Shown here piece by piece: positions 10,601 to 20,424 of a DNA stretch of 64,000 bases. The notes beneath the pieces are model-generated. The model did not search any database. It saw nothing but the letters and a program-made list of their open reading frames with translations, and was not told the origin of the DNA. Origin of the DNA: Picocystis sp. L7 (taxonomy: Eukaryota > Chlorophyta > Picocystophyceae > Picocystales > Picocystaceae); NCBI GenBank assembly GCA_020975725.1, contig QXJR01000006.1, positions 558,001-622,000 of the forward strand, given 5' to 3'. The first letter of the stretch is position 1. Each line of letters opens with the position of its first letter. Both the position numbers and the translations under genes were made by a program.

Positions 10601-11601
10601 GCAAGAAACAAGATGAAGTTTGCTTTGTGTGCGTTTACGTGGACGACATACTATTGGCATCAAGTTGCCAAGATCTTATGCAAGAATTGGTCAAGAAAAT
10701 ATGCGAGAGATTCAAAGTTGGATCGAAGGGTGAGATTGACACCTTTTGTGGAATGCAAGTCAAACGAGACAGAAGCAAAAGAATATTACAACTCAGTGAA
10801 CCATCTAAGGTTGAGAGAATGGTAGAGGCGTATGGAATGAGTGAAGCTAAGGAGAAGAAGATACCTATATGTGAAGACGTGAGCGAGCCACAGCAAGTAT
10901 GTGATCCAGAAATTATGTCAAGCTATCAGCAATTGGTTGGACAGCTGCTCTACCTATCCACGACGGTACGACCGGATCTTGGACATGCCGCCGCAGTTCT
11001 TTCAAGACACATGAGTAAGCCAAGCAAGAAACACTGGTCAGTAGCAAAAGGAGTGCTACGTTATCTCAAGGGAACAAAAGGTCATGGAATTGTTCTTGGA
11101 GATTTGAAGCAGAGTGACCCAAGTGAAATAGCATTAGAAGGATATTGCGACGCCGATTTCGCGACAGACAAAGAGACACGGCGATCGAGAACAGGATATC
11201 TGTTCATGGTGAATGGAAGCATAATTGATTGGAGAAGTCAACTACAATCCACAGTGGCCACAAGTACTGCAGAAGCTGAATATATGTCACTTGCAGAATG
11301 TGTGAAAAAGGCACTTTGGCTCAGAACAATGCTTGCAGAATTACTTGGAAAAGCATCACAACCAGTACTCATATATTGTGATAACCAGCCTGTGCTTCAT
11401 ATGGCCAAGGATTTGAATTGTGTGAGCAGGACAAAGCATATTGATGTGAGACATCATTTTGTCAGAGAGCGTGGAGTGAGAGGTGAGATGGTATACAAGT
11501 ACTGCCCTTCAGAAAACATGTTGGCAGACTACTTGACAAAGGTATTGAGACCCGAAAGGTTCAACGAGTTGGTACAGAACATTGGTGTACGACAGATGTG
11601 A
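7687..11601 (+). CDS. Copia gag-pol polyprotein
   Basis: A single frame of 1,304 aa from ATG 7687, 36 bp after the LTR. In order: a gag region; a zinc knuckle CYKCGKQGHMARYC (about residues 234-247); an aspartic protease motif ILDSGASDHM (about 274); a GAG-pre-integrase region; an integrase core with MDLIGP, a TDCGKEF block and an EPQQNGQVERLNRTL block; a reverse transcriptase with LDIKAAFLH, SLYGLKQAPREW and the YVDD catalytic box (about residue 985); and RNase H with STAEAEYMSLAE and the C-terminal TKHIDVRHHF. These are all canonical for Ty1/copia. Length is normal for the family. Acidic filler lies between integrase and RT. Confidence 0.97.
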   Translation: MEEHIMARYKIDKGDIPILLQGNWNLWKGSVLLAMEEAGLDDVLENAMSHDEMDSETKQKSKMVRAAMLRRVNKEERSLLQRDTMLSAKDVWDRLHASYGIQNAATSMRILGKYRTLKKMPSESVMQYYTRALSLASELRESGEKISEADIVATTLNGLPRDYNLVKTTINASGEMPTLDRLKMILVNEEYNMQGDDVVMEQANVNHDRNETGSQPLVARVGHAKEKKRKFNGKCYKCGKQGHMARYCRQGTETDKQGRSMRVTMESNPSIRDWILDSGASDHMTGDLKKFDEGTLEQASGQIMVADGRSTAIAGKGNVTLKIGKLEVRLSNVLYVPNMAYNLISATKMGRQMGANIIMRSDGTCVLQRDQDIVELHTHTDGVHALQAEADLWHKRLCHASSNTLKQIGLPDDMKSCEACVKAKLSRKAYARDETLKKPLDRVSMDLIGPVTPEAVGGQTYALVAVDAATKFSLVTLLPNKGQATDAAKQAITWLEQLSGEHVKCIRTDCGKEFLQENMRIWLSEKGINHETTAGYEPQQNGQVERLNRTLMEGTRALLEDTQLPTVLWGEAMRTVNYVRNLKPCNINGKQSKSPLEMLTGKQPNYKQLKRWGCKALVHVPRDRQVGKLGPRAEPAIFVGYANSTTYRFLVKMNVLRSRTAVFLEDQAGKMDDSLKSGTVPELLMEPNIISQPSHDEGSYPTTTPSEATVKTTMDSDTVQQMDESLDPQRETEVDQSQAIEDDNDEADKDEAMNEPTSVYNLRERKTLDYKHMASKGLNAKATILPDEFSGYHEAMERPEKSMWKEAIEDEKRALLENETWEVSRLPQGRKPLQTKWIFKVKRDGLGNVERYKARLVVKGYQQREGVDYTDIFSPVVSKPAVRLFLTVAAIKDYDIQQLDIKAAFLHANLREEIYLDIPEGIEEEPGNVYKLKKSLYGLKQAPREWNKELISFLSNDLECRCVSVDETLLICKKQDEVCFVCVYVDDILLASSCQDLMQELVKKICERFKVGSKGEIDTFCGMQVKRDRSKRILQLSEPSKVERMVEAYGMSEAKEKKIPICEDVSEPQQVCDPEIMSSYQQLVGQLLYLSTTVRPDLGHAAAVLSRHMSKPSKKHWSVAKGVLRYLKGTKGHGIVLGDLKQSDPSEIALEGYCDADFATDKETRRSRTGYLFMVNGSIIDWRSQLQSTVATSTAEAEYMSLAECVKKALWLRTMLAELLGKASQPVLIYCDNQPVLHMAKDLNCVSRTKHIDVRHHFVRERGVRGEMVYKYCPSENMLADYLTKVLRPERFNELVQNIGVRQM

Positions 11602-11631
11602 AGAATGGTCACTTCTCTGGTTGGGCGGGAG

Positions 11632-12074
11632 TGTTAAAATATGACAAGTTTCCAACCATGAGAAGTTTAAACACTTGATCGGTATACCCGTACTGGCTAT
11701 AGCAGGATGATGTAAGACCAGTCCGGTCAAGGGAGTGGGTCTAGAAGGAAGGTACCCACCTTCTAAAAGGGGAGATACTAAGTTGTGATAGTGTTGTGAT
11801 TGTACGAATAGTCTTGCACGGTTGGGGGGATGATGTAATGCAGCGCAGATACATCCACCCTATATAAGGGAGCAAGCATGCATGTAATTGATCAGTTGAG
11901 TCTTTGCAAAGTCAGGCATCCCACACCAAACGGGCGCGGGAGCATCACCTCCAAGCGAGACCCAAAGAGCGCAGGTCCACTTAGGAGAAGGGGCACCTCC
12001 TAGAGGAGAAGTGCGAGAGACTCACTCAACCAAAGGCAGTGTAGGTTAACTGAGCTATAAATATTTTTTCAACA
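11632..12074 (+). repeat. Copia 3' LTR
   Basis: 443 bp, identical by eye to 7208-7650, and followed by the GGGAC target duplication. Confidence 0.95.
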
Positions 12075-12546
12075 GGGACAAGGAAAGTGGTGCAAGTTGA
12101 TTGGGGCTTGACCCTGTAGCACTGACGAGCGCTATATTAACAGCGTGGCATGTTGGATAGAGTACGCGATCCACGAACGCTGTCGAACGGAAGGCCGCCC
12201 TCGTCGGAAGGGACCATGTAGACGAGCGGTCCACGGTAGAAGAAACGAGCTATCAGTGGCCATGAGTTTAACTTCCTAGGCACTTACTATGTTTAGATTG
12301 AGACGCCTAGTGTCAAGCAATTAAAGAAAATCTAGAGTTCCATGACAGTGCACATCGCAAAATCAACCGATCGATCCAGGATACATCCCACTGAATGATG
12401 GATGCTCGCAGATACAAAAGGCAGTTGCGTACCTGGCTATTTGGAGTTGCACTTGACCCAAGTAACAACCCACTTGCCACTACCATGGAGTCCTACCATC
12501 GTCTGTGCATCTATTCAAGTCGAAATGTTCTGGATGAACCGATGAA

Positions 12547-14320
12547 TTGTTGAACAAGGACTTTGTCAGGAACTTGACTATTTTAAAGAATAGTAAAACA
12601 TTCCTCAATGGAAAGGTTTGTGTACCCCAAAGATTCTTGAAAAACACTGGTGCTGGTGTGGCAACTGTTTCCCAATCAGCATATGGAGTTGTAGCATCAA
12701 AGGAATCAAAAGCATTTACAATTATTGTGATATGCTTGCTTGATTTCAAGGTGATACTTTGAAAAATAGGTTGCATGTGTACAGCATAGTTGCAGTATTT
12801 TATCTCATTACAAGTCGTACTTATATGCTTCTAGTGGCAACATTTAGAAGCATCACCTTCTTTACCACCTCGATCGAAAGGCAATTATTTGGACTTAGCA
12901 CAAATGATGTCCATTAATGCTAGCACATCGTGGGATGAGCTTGTAGAATTAGAGAAGCAACTGCTGCACTTTGCAACACTCAATTCTACCACAAAATTTG
13001 TTTCTTTGTCATGCACAAATCTGATGAAAGTAAGAATCTTCTGAATCCGCTTGCGCAGAATATGCCAGTTTTGACTGGAGTTGAATTCCCAGCGTGCCAC
13101 CATCAGTGCAGAATTGGAAAGAAATCAAGTAGGTTTCTTCGCTGGCCTCAGCAACCCATATTCATGGGAAAGTTGGTAAATAAAATCACGTGACTTTGGG
13201 AATAGACAAAATACACTCCTCACCCTTGACATGATCACATCCATAGTTATTTGAGGCTGAAATGCAGTTTATTGGAAAAAGCTGTTGAGGTAAAGTAGCA
13301 TGGCTAAGTCCCTCCATTTGTTGGTGTAGGAGGAGGTTGCTATTGCTACTTGTAGACGGTGCCTGAGGGCTCTTGAATGGTTGGTACGGAGGCAACCCCA
13401 GCACTTAACACAGCGGTTCCACTATTCAGTAGATACCATCTACAAAAACTGGGGCTGTAGGTTGCCTTAGGTTGCCTTTACATCTTTCCTGCAGAACAAT
13501 GCAAACTTGCAAGCTACAAATGCCACTTCCAAAGGCGCATGGAATAAACATCTCGTAGTTACAAATACCTGCTAGCCCGTGAAACAATGACGTAGCTTAG
13601 AAAAGGATTTGGTAAAACTGCTCAATCTTCTTCCCGGCTAGGCTAACCTCTGTTCTCTCCCGCCCAAGTCGTTGATCCATCGTGCAGAGAAGTTATGTTT
13701 TCATTGTATTTTATTAGGCTGTATGAATGCCTACCCCCATCGCAAAGGAAGCTGGCTGGTACCATAGATTATAAGCAGTCTCGGGCAGAAGTGCTGGTAG
13801 TGCAAACAAACAACATCCTGACTCCCCTTACGAGTAGAGTATAGTTCTTTCTGCAGGAGCCAGACTGCGCTAATGCATTCTGTGCTATGTTTGGACTATG
13901 GCCGCCTTTCAACGTTGCTGTCAATTGTCCATGAAGCCCAAGTAACAGATCTCGGAAAGCCATCGCATTTTGCATACAAGCAATCTAGAACACGGACACT
14001 ACAATCCAAGTAAACAAAACGCAATCTACTTGCAAGTATTTCTATGCAAATCTGACGGTTACTGTCCATTGCTGGCGGGATGGCGGAGGATAAGTCCCCA
14101 CATGGATTGTAATAGGCTCAGTCAACATCCAGGACCTGGCTAATGCTAAGAGATATATGCTCGTTTTGATTTAGTTCATTAGAAACTGGTGCAGCTGCTT
14201 TTGGTGTGCTCAAAAGTGATTTTGAAGAGAGCTAGCAATAAACGTGAAGTTTATCAGCAGGAAGTAGATGCCGCACTGTCAGCGAACCGTCAAAGAGGAC
14301 CCCTCACGGAGGATACCTGA
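12547..14320 (+). CDS. Unidentified intron-rich host gene, right-arm copy
   Basis: No long ORF, but a chain of protein-like blocks with AG/GT borders. About 12868-12995 encodes NYLDLAQMMSINAS and SWDELVELEKQLLHFATL. 13247-13289 encodes RLKCSLLEKAVE. 13330-13383 encodes EEVAIATCRRCLRALEWL in phase 0. 13495-13554 encodes NNANLQATNATSKGAW in phase 0. 13857-13941 ends with YGRLSTLLSIVHEAQ. The last exon, 14183-14320, begins KLVQLLLVCSKVILKR and stops at TGA 14318-14320. Introns would be about 40 to 300 bp. An open block at 12547-12750 may be the first visible exon. Phases agree between most neighbours, but small exons between about 13000-13240 and 13560-13850 are not resolved. The protein is alpha-helical and rich in Leu and Glu. 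I do not recognise it; a resemblance to helical scaffold regions is too weak to name. Confidence 0.45.
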
Positions 14321-14426
14321 AATTGTTCTCTTCATTTACCAAAGTAGAGCATAGGAAAAATGGGGAAAAAAAGAAATAGCGCCCGTTTCTTTACTCATGT
14401 GGAACAGCATGGCTGCAGTATCCAAC

Positions 14427-15359
14427 CTACTGGAGCTGAATCTTCGCTATAAACTCCTTTACTGCAGATGGTGCAGTGTTGAGTTGTTTAATTATCTGCG
14501 GAACCTCTTCACTTGCTCTTTCGTGAGAGGTCTTCCTGCCACTATGTATAGTAGATGGCATTTTGAATGCATCTGTCCACGCGTGGTCAACCAAAGGAAA
14601 GTTGAACACAAAGGTCGGTACACTTGAATAGATGGTATAGTCAGCCACTATAAACGGCGGTACTGCACGGGCTAAGTTGCAGAATGTTGTATTGCAGGGA
14701 AACCTTCTTTGTATTCGTTTGGCACTTTCCCTGGTGATTGAATAGATCAGTGTACCCCAGACAGGATCTCGTCTCTTCCACTTTGTCCATGGTTTTTTAT
14801 GGTTCTCCGGCATCCCCCATCGCTCCCATAGCCCATTTGGAGTGCCAACACCCAAGATAAGTAGCCCAGCAATCTTGGGTGCTATACCCCAATTAAGAGA
14901 CATGTTCAGTTTGGATCTGAGGCGAACGTCGTCTTTAATAACTACAAACCTATCCCAACCACGGCGAACTCCTTCGTTGATGGCACTCAAATGAGAAACG
15001 AGGCACCCAAGTTCTTAACTTGTGGGCTGCTTTGTGCTTTGTAAAAGCCATGATGGGAATTTTATCTTTGGTAACGAATCTCCGGTGATGGCTTGCACTC
15101 TGCTTGCATCCAGATGAAATTTCTCGAACTGTTGTTCCATAAACAATCTTCTTTCCTTCGCGGATTTGCCGTTGACATAAAGATACGGGAGGTTGTTGTC
15201 TTCATTGCTTCTCGCCATATTAGTGAGCGAGAGCGGAAGGGGCGAAGTAGCGTTCAGCCCAAAGATCACAACCAGGACAGCGCCATAACATATCCCGCCT
15301 TCTTTCCATTTTCTTCCGCTTCCCAACGTATTTTCATGAGTGCTTGTCTTACAGATCAT
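14427..15359 (-). pseudogene. GT25-like glycosyltransferase, right-arm copy, one in-frame stop
   Basis: Mirror of 194-1126 with the same reading frame, same hydrophobic N-terminus, same GCLVSHLSAI and RFVVIKDDVRL motifs, and the same in-frame TAA (15015-15017). Two amino-acid differences from the left copy are visible (Pro to Leu near the IKDD motif, Leu to Pro in the following block). The gene converges with the spliced gene ending at 14320, leaving about 107 bp between their stops. Confidence 0.6.
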
Positions 15360-15488
15360 CTGTCAGCTACGACTGAGTCAGACTCGGGCCGTTAGTCATG
15401 CAACTCGTGTGCCCAGCTAAGCGGCCGCGGCCAGCGGAGGAGGATAATGAAATTCCCACGTCGGATAGAGTTGGTGGGTCATACGGGC

Positions 15489-15809
15489 ACCTGTCACAGC
15501 TGGAGCCAGAGCAAGGTATAGGAACGAACTTATGTCCATATAAAAACAGATGATCCTCAATGGAGTGAGGATTCCCTTGGGCTGGTGGGTCGGTCTGAAC
15601 CGACAGAGTTCGGCCGATGGATCCAATGGACGAGCGTCTTGATGGCGGGTTTGCTTGGTGGCGGCTTTTGAGTGTGTGATCGATCTATTCACTCATGCAT
15701 GTTAAGTATCCGAGGTCGCATTCGTGCGACCTATCGAGAGCCCGGCACCAGCCGGTCCGTTCGGGACCGTCGTCCGTGCCTGCCTGCACGATAGAGTTTC
15801 TTCTCCCAT
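15489..15809. other. Flank between palindrome and Harbinger element, nothing recognised
   Basis: Single-copy sequence starting immediately outside the palindrome. Short ORFs occur on both strands, but none has protein-like features. It ends at the terminal inverted repeat of the Harbinger element. Confidence 0.5.
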
Positions 15810-15848
15810 TAGAGGCATTCCGTTTTGCCAAAAAAAAACCTTCCGGTC
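15810..15848 (+). repeat. Harbinger left terminal inverted repeat
   Basis: 39 bp including a run of nine A. It is the exact reverse complement of 19114-19152. Confidence 0.95.
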
Positions 15849-16156
15849 CGTTTCGCCCCGGTCTTTGCGGTCGTATTTTTCCCGGTCAAAATCGAGATTC
15901 CGCTTTTCTTCCCCGAAATCGTCCCCAAAGAGGGGGGTCTTGTCCTCTACATGGAATGTAAGATATCGACCATTTAATACCGAAAACAAGGATCCTGCGA
16001 TTTGGCGCGAAAGGGAACCTTGTTGGTTTGCCTGCGCGGCGAGGATCCAATGGAAAGCGAAGAATTCCACTAGTTACCCAAAATTCTCCACAATGCATGG
16101 CTCGACGAGGAAGCAGGACTTCTTCCTCAAGCTATGGCGTTTGAATTGAGCGCGCA

Positions 16157-17020
16157 ATGGGTAGCAACCAGGCGCATTTGCCATTGGTCGTGCGCGACGA
16201 CAATGTCGAAGCCACAGCGGTGGTTGTCTATGAGCCTACAAAGGTAAAGCGCAACACGTGGAACGAAGCGCAGCAGATTGCGCTGGTCAATCAGACATAC
16301 TTGGATGAGTTCTGCCCCATAGGCAAGCGCTCACACGCGGAGATCAATGCAACGTGGTCGAAGTTGCTAGCAGCGCTCTCTGAACATCCGGATGGCATCT
16401 TCGACAACTTCAACTTGTCGCAACGGTCAATCCAGCGCCAATTGACGGCGTTGATGGAAAAGCAGGACAAGCGAAACGCTGAGTCTCTCGCTGCGACTGG
16501 GCGAGGGGGGTGTGCAGTGCACACGGACCTCGAACAAGGGGTTCAGCGCTTGATCGACCTGCGGGACGGGCTCAAGCAGAAGCGTGCAGTGGAGAAGGAG
16601 GAGAAGAACACGAGGTCCGCGCGGTTGGACGAGGATGCGAAGAGGGCCTTGAAAAGGTCGATGGAGACGCACGCGAAGAAAGCGAGGCGTCCATCCTCGG
16701 AGCGACTTAGTGGAGCATCGCTCCGTGCAGGCGCAGTCGCTGCGACCATCACCGCAAAGATCGACACTGCGAATCAGCTCATCAACGTGGCTATGGAGGA
16801 AAACGTGGAAGCGACTGCGGTCATCACATGGATGAAGGCCGATAAGTTCTATCGATTGCATCCGGACGTGGCGGAAGATCCTGGACCGAAGGAGTCTTGG
16901 ATTGCGAGCGCAGTCGAAGCACATCGTCGCAAGGTGCGAGAGGCTGCCGCGGGTAACACCCCTTCATCCGAAGAAGACGAGACTGGGAATGGAGTTGTAC
17001 AATTTGACCATGAAGTGTAA
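16157..17020 (+). CDS. Myb/SANT-like DNA-binding protein of the Harbinger element
   Basis: 287 aa from ATG 16157. Residues about 30-100 form a trihelix/SANT-like domain with spaced tryptophans: KRNTWNEAQQIALVNQTYLD, then INATWSKLLAALSEHPDG, then a basic helix SQRSIQRQLTALMEKQ. A long charged helix follows (about 120-185, RLIDLRDGLKQKRAVEKEE). PIF/Harbinger elements encode such a protein, which binds the transposase, carries it into the nucleus and helps it recognise the subterminal DNA. The ORF is complete, so this partner may still be made even though the transposase is interrupted. It points towards the transposase gene, with the minisatellite between them. Confidence 0.8.
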   Translation: MGSNQAHLPLVVRDDNVEATAVVVYEPTKVKRNTWNEAQQIALVNQTYLDEFCPIGKRSHAEINATWSKLLAALSEHPDGIFDNFNLSQRSIQRQLTALMEKQDKRNAESLAATGRGGCAVHTDLEQGVQRLIDLRDGLKQKRAVEKEEKNTRSARLDEDAKRALKRSMETHAKKARRPSSERLSGASLRAGAVAATITAKIDTANQLINVAMEENVEATAVITWMKADKFYRLHPDVAEDPGPKESWIASAVEAHRRKVREAAAGNTPSSEEDETGNGVVQFDHEV

Positions 17021-17309
17021 TAGATTATTGTCGTGTTTCTTTTTACTACGATGCTTCGTCTCATCATTGCGCGTCATAGAGTTTCCGCACGCATCGTGAC
17101 GGGCTAGTCGTCACTACGATCTTCTTTCGGACTCGTACACAAAGGGAGGAGTACTGTAGGTGGGAAACTTCTAAACATTCATTACAACGATCACATTGTG
17201 CACTGCCAAGGTGCTTGTGCTGTACACAAAGGATGCTCAAACTCATGCACATGGAAAATGCACGAGCTACTCCAATGCTACTGGACTGCTGTGGACTGCG
17301 GGAGTAAGG

Positions 17310-17645
17310 ACTGCTCTGCTCGATGGACTGCTCTGCTGGATGGATTGCTCTGCTGGAAGATGGATTGCTCTGCTCGATGGACTGCTGGAAGATGGACTGC
17401 TCTGCTGGAAGATGGATTGCTGTGCTCGATGGACTGCTGGAAGATGGACTGCTCTGCTGGAAGATGGACTGCTCTGCTCGATGGACTGCTCTCCTGGATG
17501 GACTGCTCTGCTGGAAGATGGATTGCTCTGCTCGATGGACTGCTCTGCTGGAAGATGGACTGCTCTGCTGGAAGATGGATTGCTCTGCTCGATGGACTGC
17601 TCTGCTGGAAGATGGACTGCTCTGCTCGATGGACTGCTCTGCAAC
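17310..17645. repeat. Minisatellite of GGACTGCTCTGCT-type units
   Basis: About 335 bp made of short alternating blocks, roughly 15 and 18 bp, of the forms CTGCTGGAAGATGGA and CTGCTCTGCTCGATGGA. The number of each block varies along the array. All three frames stay open on the plus strand, and at least two do on the minus strand, because unit lengths are multiples of three. This produces long but meaningless ORFs rich in Cys-Trp-Met or Ser-Pro-Ala-Glu. It lies at the convergent 3' ends of the two Harbinger genes. Confidence 0.9.
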
Positions 17646-17670
17646 GTGGGTGAACTCGGAACCGTCAGCC

Positions 17671-18867
17671 TTACTCCAAGTGGTACATTGCTCGGTACTC
17701 CTGCATGGTGGGAGGCCGAGTATCAAAGTAGCTGTTCGCAACGCCGCCATAACGACAAGTATGGTAGTTAGTTAGAAGCGCAGCAACCCAGTCCTCCTTG
17801 CTCGTGGCTCGTGCGCCAATCATCTTTCGCGTGGCATCCGTTACAAATCGCCAGAGGCTGCCCATTTTCCCAAACACCCATTCCACGCTTTCTCGATAGT
17901 GCGACATGGCAGTGGCGTACTCCCGCATCGCTGGTGTCCGGTTGTTCCTTTTTGGAGCCCGCAGCAAGACGTCACTCAATGGGTACGCTGCGTCGCCATA
18001 GAGGCACACTCGCCGTCCAATCCGTTCGCACATCGCACGCATTCGAGGCACAAGTCCCGAATCAACCAACATTTGCGGATCGTTCGTTCTTCCTGAGGCG
18101 GGTCCATACCAGTCGCCGATCAGGAAGTTGGGCAAGACGACGCACTGGTACTTGACCTTGTGCGCTCTTTTCCACCCATTGTACATGCTTTCCTGTCCCT
18201 CCGTCGGCCTGCAGATGGTGAATATTGTCCCGTCGATGAACCCCGCACAACTCTGCTACACGCAACCGCAACGCGCAAGGACGTCCGCAAACGCCACGAG
18301 GTCCTGCTCCCACATCTCTAGCCGCATTGCACGCCTCGCATGCTCGTATACGTGGTCCAGCACCACGTTGTACATCTCGGAGATCCCAGGTGGGGATCGT
18401 CCGAAAACCTGCGCCAGCTCCATATTCCGTTCGCGTCCAGCGAGTCGACGCAGCAGGAGTAGGAACGCCTCCTCTCCTTGGAAGGCATGGTTGCTGCGCG
18501 ACCGAAAGATCGGCGGGATGCCTAGCAACCCTCGCAACTCCGCGATTGCCTCCCGGTCGAATCGGAAGGACGCTCGCAGTTCGTCCTCCGTGAAGGAGTT
18601 CGCGCTACGACCAGGGCTCGCAGGAGGAGCTTGCGGGCTCCACCATTCCATCATTTCCTCCACCGCGGCATCACATTCGCGCGCAAGCTCGTCGAAGTAG
18701 GCTGCGAACGCCATCCCTAGATTCGGTGATCCTCGCGTGACCACGATCGCTGCGGATCGCAGGCACGCGATCTCCACCTGCATCTCCCGCAGCTGCATGA
18801 TTTCCAGAATCCTGCCTTGGCGCTGCGGCATGGTGCCGCTGTCGTCCCTCCTTCCCGCGCTCTTCAC
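17671..18867 (-). pseudogene. PIF/Harbinger DDE transposase, one in-frame stop
   Basis: One minus-strand frame of about 399 codons starting at ATG 18867 and ending at 17671, interrupted by a single TAG (about 18254-18256). The N-terminal half has the family's helical region (FRFDREAIAELRGLLGIP, then EEAFLLLLRRLAGRERNMEL). After the stop, the catalytic DDE_4 domain follows: first Asp in GFIDGTIF, second in GPASGRTNDP, and Glu in SVEWVFGKMGSLWRF, with the LYGDAAYPLS block between. Everything needed is present apart from the stop. It would cut and paste the element using the Myb-like partner. A short intron is unlikely, since the frame is unchanged on both sides. Confidence 0.85.
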
Positions 18868-19113
18868 GTGGCCTTGCTACCGCCGAGGAAGGGGTCCCAT
18901 CACGGCCGAGGCCACGAAGGGATTATTTTCCTCAAAGCATGTGTCCAAATCGCTCCGTAATGACCAATGGACTGACCCGCTTGTTTCGTTCTTTTTTCCC
19001 GGACCCGCAGAGGATCCCCCAAAATAGAACCACTATTTGCGGCAAATAAGGTCAGGATTATATTTCCCGGTCGGGCAAACGCGGGTCAACGGTCAAAAAA
19101 TTACGTAATGCGC

Positions 19114-19152
19114 GACCGGAAGGTTTTTTTTTGGCAAAACGGAATGCCTCTA
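19114..19152 (-). repeat. Harbinger right terminal inverted repeat
   Basis: 39 bp, exact reverse complement of 15810-15848. Confidence 0.95.
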
Positions 19153-19416
19153 GTAGACAAGAAACACCCACAGAGGGATCCCTTCACGGAAGGGCAACCC
19201 GGGAAACACCGTTCTCCCGTACCCCCCGATCCCCCGTTCGTTCGCTCGCCCCGTTCCCGTACCCGGACGCCGTACGCCCGGGAAACACGGGAAACATCCC
19301 GGGAAACATCGTGTGGAGAACCCCGCACTGGATGGGAGGAGAACCCCAACTGGATCCCTCCTTGTTCCTCCCTCGGCGATTGGAGAACCCCTCTTCGCGG
19401 AATTTCGTCACCCCAG

Positions 19417-19845
19417 CGTCACCCCGCTCGCACCCCAGCCCGATCTCCCGGGTCTAACCCGGATATCGACCCGGTCGAAGAGTCGGTTTACCCAAGATAC
19501 TATGGAAGGGAGTTCCCGGTTCAATATCTCTTCCCTGCCTTTTAAAATTTCTCGCTCCCAAGATGTACAGACCGCCTTCCGACCGACAGATCGAAGAGAT
19601 CGAAGGATGCAACCGGCGGGACGACGAACGAAACGCTCGCTCGTCGCCGCAGGAACGACGCGAACGATGGAACGAACGCGTGACGGACGTCTTGGAGCTG
19701 TGCGGGTGGAGGAAGAACGTGCCCACGTGCTGGAAAATGCGGAAATAGGGGAGGAGGCGCAGCTCGGTGTCGGTGGTGTAGATGCACGCGGTCGTTCAGG
19801 TGGCATGTTGTCGCGACACCTTCGTGCCTCTTGAACGATCGCGTT
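19417..19845. other. Left part of cassette A, downstream of recombinase A
   Basis: About 430 bp of GC-rich sequence between the left inverted repeat and the first gypsy insertion. Overlapping short ORFs occur in several frames on both strands; none is convincing or shared with unit 2. It corresponds to the region after the recombinase A stop codon. Confidence 0.4.
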
Positions 19846-20403
19846 TGTAGCACAGCCGTGCTTGGACAGGGCCCCTTCGAGCCCCTGACCCTGCCTCAGT
19901 AGGGTCGCGACCTTCCAGCATACTTGCTCAAAGGGAATGGGGATAAAGACCCCCATTCAACGGGAGACGCCCCGGTACATCTTGATACCACAGTAAGGGA
20001 CTATCGGACAGGGTACCCGGGGCCTCCCGACTGGGAACCCGGGACTTTCGATAGAAGATCCTCACGATATCTACCACCCCGGGGCGAGGTCTCGAGAAGG
20101 GACTATCGAGACTGCCTGGACGACCGAACTGGCTCGTACAACCGTCGGATCCGCACGTGGGACCCACGTGCGCGCCCCAGAGCGTGTCTACTCGTCGAGG
20201 GCGGGGCGTGACAGGCTGTCAGCCGCCTTTCCAAACCCGAAGGCTGGGGGGCGAAAGGGGTACTCCTAAGCGAGACCCCAACATGTAAAATCACTTTCCA
20301 CTTGCGCCGACTTTATGTGCGCCACCAGCCTCGACGCCTCCCAACCCTCTCCTCGAAGTCGCCTCCGTCTTCTCGTAAGTCCTGAGCATCGCGTAACGCA
20401 ACA
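19846..20403 (+). repeat. Gypsy-1 5' LTR
   Basis: 558 bp, TG...CA ends, about 1.3 percent different from 26710-27267. Confidence 0.95.
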
Positions 20404-20424
20404 GTGTCTAAGCTTTACGAAAGC

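Larger units (their letters stand above)
7208..12074 (+). mobile_element. Ty1/copia LTR retrotransposon, looks whole and very young
   Basis: The element is 4,867 bp with two 443-bp LTRs (TGTTAAAATATG...CAACA) that look identical by eye. It is flanked by a perfect 5-bp target duplication GGGAC (7203-7207 and 12075-12079). One uninterrupted gag-pol frame fills the inside. The domain order, with integrase before reverse transcriptase, identifies copia. I see no break. Identical LTRs and its presence in only one arm of the palindrome show that it inserted after the inverted duplication formed. Confidence 0.97.
5934..15488 (-). repeat. Right arm of the inverted duplication, split by a copia element
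   Basis: This is the reverse complement of 65-4747 once the 4,867-bp copia element and its 5-bp target duplication are set aside. It continues 296 bp of coding sequence further inward (5933-5638) than the left arm, which is why it alone holds the full EHDW gene. The outer end at 15488 abuts unrelated sequence. Confidence 0.95.
15810..19152. mobile_element. PIF/Harbinger DNA transposon
   Basis: The element is 3,343 bp with perfect 39-bp terminal inverted repeats starting TAGAGGCATTCCGTTTTGCC. It has the two genes typical of the superfamily: a Myb/SANT-like protein (16157-17020, plus) and a DDE transposase (17671-18867, minus), arranged tail to tail around a minisatellite. The expected 3-bp target duplication is not clear: the left flank reads CAT and the right flank GTA outside the repeats as drawn. 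The perfect ends suggest recent activity, but the transposase has one in-frame stop, so this copy is probably non-autonomous now. Confidence 0.92.

Noticed and set aside
65-15488. Palindrome as a chimeric-read artefact
   Set aside because: The arms differ by several substitutions, one arm carries a copia element with a proper target duplication, and the centre is asymmetric. Not excluded without reads, but unlikely.
17196-17775. Long overlapping open frames on both strands across 17196-17775
   Set aside because: They are produced by a minisatellite whose units are multiples of three; the translations are pure repeats (Cys-Trp-Met or Ser-Pro-Ala-Glu).
15807-19155. A 3-bp target duplication for the Harbinger element
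   Set aside because: The flanking bases do not match at the ends defined by the inverted repeats, so no duplication is claimed.
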